From positions 2,914,001-2,978,000 of the forward strand of contig NZ_OW824151.1 in assembly GCF_942548115.1 (NCBI RefSeq): a stretch of DNA of 64,000 nt, written 5' to 3'. The translations under genes were made by a program, and so were the position numbers. The notes beneath the pieces were generated by a model. That model was not told where the DNA came from and made no database searches. It was given only the letters and a program-made list of their open reading frames with translations. Below are positions 62,101-64,000 of this stretch, one piece after another (position 1 is the stretch's first letter; every line of letters starts with the position of its first letter). This stretch comes from Aeromicrobium sp. Leaf245. GTDB lineage: Bacteria > Actinomycetota > Actinomycetes > Propionibacteriales > Nocardioidaceae.

Positions 62101-64000
62101 CGTCGAGTCGGTCTGCTCGTCCGGGGGCCCGACGACCGAGTCGGCCGTGGCGGTGGCGGTGTTGTTGACGGCGCCGGCGTCGACGTCGGCCTGGGTCAGC
62201 TCGTACGGAGCTGCCGTGCAGGTGACCGAGCGGTCGGGAGCAAGCGCGTCGGGCGTGCAGTCGACGACGCCGACGAGCGGGTCGGTGACGGCGACGTCGG
62301 TCAGCGCCACGTTGCCCGTGTTCCGGACGGTGAACGTGTAGATGATCGCGTCGCCCGCGCCCACCCGGCCGTCGCCGCCGAGCGCGACGGCACCGGCCTG
62401 CTTGTCGAGCGTGAAGGTCGCGGTGCGGGCCAGCGAGGTCTCCGTGCCGGCGGTGTCCTTGGCGGCGTCGCCAGCCGGCGGGTCGGCGGTGACGGTGGCG
62501 GTGTTGCGCAGGACGCCGGCCTCGACGTCGGCCTGGGTCAGGACGTAGGTGACCGGGCCGCACGGCGTGGTGCCACCCGGGGCGAGCTCGTCGCTCTCGC
62601 AGGCGACCGCGCCGCCGAGCAGCGGGTCGACGACACTGACGTCCGAGAGCGTCACGTTGCCGGTGTTCTCGACGGCCAGGTCGAAGGTGATGGTGTCGCC
62701 CGCTGACGGTCGACGGTCGTCGTCGAGGTCCTGGACGGTGCCGGCGGTCTTGGTCAGCTGCACGGCGGGCTCGCGGTCCAGCGACGTGGTCACCGTGTCG
62801 TCCTCGGGACCGACGACGCCGTCCTGGCCGAGCGCGGTGGCCGTGGCCGCGTTGACGACCTCGCCGGCGTCGAGCTGCGCCTGCGTGACCGGGTAGGACA
62901 CGGGGCCGCAGGTCACGGACCCCTCCGGGCCGAAGACGTCGGTCGGGCACGAGACGGCGCCGAGCAGCGGGTCGTCGACCGTGACGCCCCGCAGCGTGGT
63001 CGTGCCGGTGTTGGTGACGACGAACCGGTAGTCGATCGTGTCGCCCTCGTCGGCGCGGCCGTCGCCGCCGTCGTCGCTGTCGACGACCTCCTTCTCGAAG
63101 GTGAAGGACTCGGCTTGCGCGACGTCCCGGCGGGCGGACGAGTCGTCGCCGACCTCGGTGCCGTCGGCGCCGGTGGCGGTGACGTCGGCGGTGTTCAGGA
63201 CCTCGCCGGCGTCGACGTCGGCCTGGGTCAGCTCGTAGGGCTCGACGGCCGCGCAGTCGGTGATGTCGCCCGGCGCGAGGGTCGTGACGTCGCAGTCGAC
63301 CTCACCGACGAGCGGGTCGGTCACGACGACGTCCCGGAGCGTCACGTTGCCGAGGTTCTCGACCACGAAGGTGTAGGCGATGGTGTCGCCGGCGTCCTCG
63401 CGGCCGGAGTCGTTCGCGTCGACGACCTCGCCTGCGGTCTTGACCAGCTGCACGCCGGCGCCGCGGCCGAAGGTCGTGGTGGTGGAGTCGGCGTCCGGCT
63501 CCGGCGCGCCGACCACTGAGTCGGCCGTGGCGGTGGCGGTGTTCCGGACCTCTCCAGCGTCGACGTCCGCCTGGGTGAGGACGTAGACGTCGGCGGTGCA
63601 GTCGACGGCGTCGCCCGGGGCGAGCGGACCGGCCGGGCAGTCGACCTCGCCGAGGAGCGGGTCGCTCACCGCGACCCCGGTCAGGGCCACGTTGCCGGTG
63701 TTCCGGACGCGGAGGGTGAAGGGCAGCGTGTCGCCCTCGTCGACCCGGCCGTCGGCGCCGAGGACGATCGCGCCGGCCTCCTTCTCCAGCAGCAGGGCGG
63801 GCTCGCGCTCGAGGGGCGTGCGGGTGGCGGCCTCGTCGTCGACAGGGGTGCCGTCGGCGCCGAGGGCCTCGACCGTCGCGAGGTTGGTCCGCTCGCCGGC
63901 CTCGACGTCGGCCTGGGTGAGGACGTAGGTGACGGGGCCGCAGGGCGTCGTGCCGTCGGGCGCCAGGGTGTCGACGGCACACGGGACGGCGCCGCCGAGC
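59104..64000 (-). CDS. Giant sortase-anchored surface protein with DUF11-type repeats (N-terminus off the window)
   Basis: At least 1631 residues; the frame is open to the right edge and the start is not seen. The apparent start at 63690 is only an internal GTG. The visible part has 13 full domains plus one partial, each about 113-117 residues, with AGDTIxYTFxVxNTGNVTLxDVxVTDPLVG, two Cys about 13 apart, and a YxLTQADVDAGEVxNTA strand. After the last domain come an Asp/Gly-rich linker, LPDTGG, one membrane segment, and RRR tail: a sortase signal. Domains repeat as A-B-C-D blocks of exactly 460 residues. Its role is likely adhesion or a cell-surface stalk (inference). Confidence 0.93.
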   Translation of the reverse strand, partial: LGGAVPCAVDTLAPDGTTPCGPVTYVLTQADVEAGERTNLATVEALGADGTPVDDEAATRTPLEREPALLLEKEAGAIVLGADGRVDEGDTLPFTLRVRNTGNVALTGVAVSDPLLGEVDCPAGPLAPGDAVDCTADVYVLTQADVDAGEVRNTATATADSVVGAPEPDADSTTTTFGRGAGVQLVKTAGEVVDANDSGREDAGDTIAYTFVVENLGNVTLRDVVVTDPLVGEVDCDVTTLAPGDITDCAAVEPYELTQADVDAGEVLNTADVTATGADGTEVGDDSSARRDVAQAESFTFEKEVVDSDDGGDGRADEGDTIDYRFVVTNTGTTTLRGVTVDDPLLGAVSCPTDVFGPEGSVTCGPVSYPVTQAQLDAGEVVNAATATALGQDGVVGPEDDTVTTSLDREPAVQLTKTAGTVQDLDDDRRPSAGDTITFDLAVENTGNVTLSDVSVVDPLLGGAVACESDELAPGGTTPCGPVTYVLTQADVEAGVLRNTATVTADPPAGDAAKDTAGTETSLARTATFTLDKQAGAVALGGDGRVGAGDAIIYTFTVRNTGNVALTDVAVTDPLVGVVDCTPDALAPDRSVTCTAAPYELTQADVDAGAVNNTATATADSVVGPPDEQTDSTSTALVRAAAVQLEKTGGTIADANDSGRVDAGDTIDYTFVVSNPGNVTVDELDVTDPLVGTVSCDAGSVEPGDTVECAADAPYVLTQADVDAGQVVNTATVTGVGADGEDVADADTETSPVARSESIALTKTAGDVATGPDGRADAGDTISYTFTVTNTGTTTVRGTTIEDPMVGAVGCPAGTVAPRGSVTCGPVAYELTQADVDAGEVENTAVARALGRTGAVDPAEDTEVQEVAAAPAVTLTKSAGQVLDTDGDGQDSAGDSIVYTLSAENTGNVTLTDVTVTDPLLGGEVDCAATTLAPGRSTACDPVTYVLTQADVEAGEVVNTARVVASPPLGDDVDDTAGTRTPVDREPVLELDKRAGDVQVGADGRIDAGDTIAYSFTVLNRGNVALTDVTVTDPLVGAVTCPTTPVEPGRSVDCTADPYVLTQADVDSGAVNNTATAAADSVTGAPGPDADSTSTTFAGSRVLLLEKTAPDGVVDANDDGVVSAGDTIDYAFRVTNDGAVTLADVTVDDPRLGDVTCPTGDLEPGEGVDCAADPYVLTQADVDAGQVVNTATVSADDPKGDPVTGSDTLTTQVAQTAELELTKEATGSDDGGDGRADAGDTIEYTFTVRNTGPTTLRATTIEDPLVGAVSCPAVPFGPGETVECGPVDHEVTQADLDAGEVENTATARATGPAGLEPSDADTITTSLEAAPSLELRKSAGIVLDANDTGRPDAGDTIDYTFEVENTGNVTLDAVTVTDPLVGGDVACEQATVAPGETIDCGPATYTVTEAAADAGEVVNTAAASGEPPVGDAVTDDDEVTTDIVSVASLEVLKTGVLQDEDGDDLADAGETIRYEFVVTNTGTVRIDGVAVQDSMLDAAGDEIVCAETTLPAGESTTCVAEHVVTAEEAASNAVVNVATATGSGPDGSIESDVDQAVVPAVGPVDDGDGDGDDPGGDGDAGDADDRGDGPFGILPDTGGAAAGLLLLALGLLAGGLLLLRRRTTTEQGDPR
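59650..63789 (-). repeat. Three 1380-bp superrepeats of four domains (A-B-C-D)
   Basis: Unit 1 at 63789-62410, unit 2 at 62409-61030 and unit 3 at 61029-59650, each 460 codons. Domain A carries TADSV followed by G(A/P)P. B carries a DANDSGR-like EF segment and ends near VAQ/VAR-x-E. C carries DGRAD and TNTGTTT. D carries an extra Gly (PLLGG) and a (D/S)PPxGD tail. A partial D (64000-63790) precedes unit 1, and a divergent capping domain (59649-59311) follows unit 3. Confidence 0.88.

Noticed and set aside
59434-62706. A 1090-codon plus-strand frame over the surface repeats
   Set aside because: It is periodic only because it is antisense to the DUF11 repeats; no start context or domain.
63688-63690. 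Start of the surface protein at 63690
   Set aside because: The codon is an internal GTG within a NTGNVALT strand; the same frame continues with domain sequence to the window edge.

Overview
This is a GC-rich actinobacterial chromosome segment. Gene content and gene order suggest Nocardioidaceae, perhaps an Aeromicrobium- or Nocardioides-like organism; the genus is inference. The window is densely coded (about 63 protein genes, one tRNA and tmRNA) and has no gene-free stretch over 300 bases. I see no insertion sequence, prophage, CRISPR array, rRNA or frameshifted pseudogene.

Layout. 1-3.96 kb: GroES-like and DUF3618 genes, Bcp peroxiredoxin, tRNA-Leu, a PfkB kinase, an SRPBCC protein, TrmL and a secreted SGNH hydrolase. 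3.96-19.4 kb: a block collinear with the mycobacterial pncB-clpS-DUF2017-mec-cysO-cysM-murI-MBL-rph-rdgB neighbourhood. It covers NAD salvage, N-end-rule proteolysis, sulfur-carrier cysteine synthesis, D-glutamate supply and RNA/nucleotide quality control, and is interrupted by a fused amino-acid ABC transporter, a prs gene, a GntR/ankyrin pair and a surface O-acyltransferase. 19.4-30.9 kb: accessory oxidoreductases and hydrolases, including a large secreted metal-dependent hydrolase and an MpaB-type oxygenase facing a TetR regulator, plus helicase/DUF3039, YqgE/MerR and a second TetR. 30.9-42.5 kb: DUF3048 lipoprotein, Lhr helicase with a Nei glycosylase, an EthA-like Baeyer-Villiger monooxygenase, VKOR, a pterin dehydratase and an epoxide-hydrolase-like enzyme.

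42.7-50.1 kb holds ssrA (tmRNA), a secreted endonuclease, an MFS pump, an amidohydrolase, smpB, an M23 cell-wall hydrolase and ftsX-ftsE, i.e. the trans-translation and divisome-hydrolase block. 50.6-58 kb is a complete sugar system: a divergent ROK repressor, two-NBD ABC ATPase, permease, binding lipoprotein, Gfo/Idh/MocA dehydrogenase and sugar isomerase. 58.6 kb to the right edge is a lipoprotein gene translationally coupled to a giant sortase-anchored surface protein, whose DUF11-type domains are ordered in a 460-residue, four-domain higher-order repeat present three times in exact length.

Regulation is unusually readable. More than 25 genes have a TANNNT-like -10 hexamer 6-8 nt before the start codon, the geometry of leaderless transcripts, and this resolves several start sites. 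Two divergent pairs share overlapping -10 elements, with only 26 and 17 bp between start codons. Clear palindromic operators sit in front of the GntR, TetR/MpaB, ROK/sugar and secreted-hydrolase genes, and a 13-bp motif recurs at three separate promoters.
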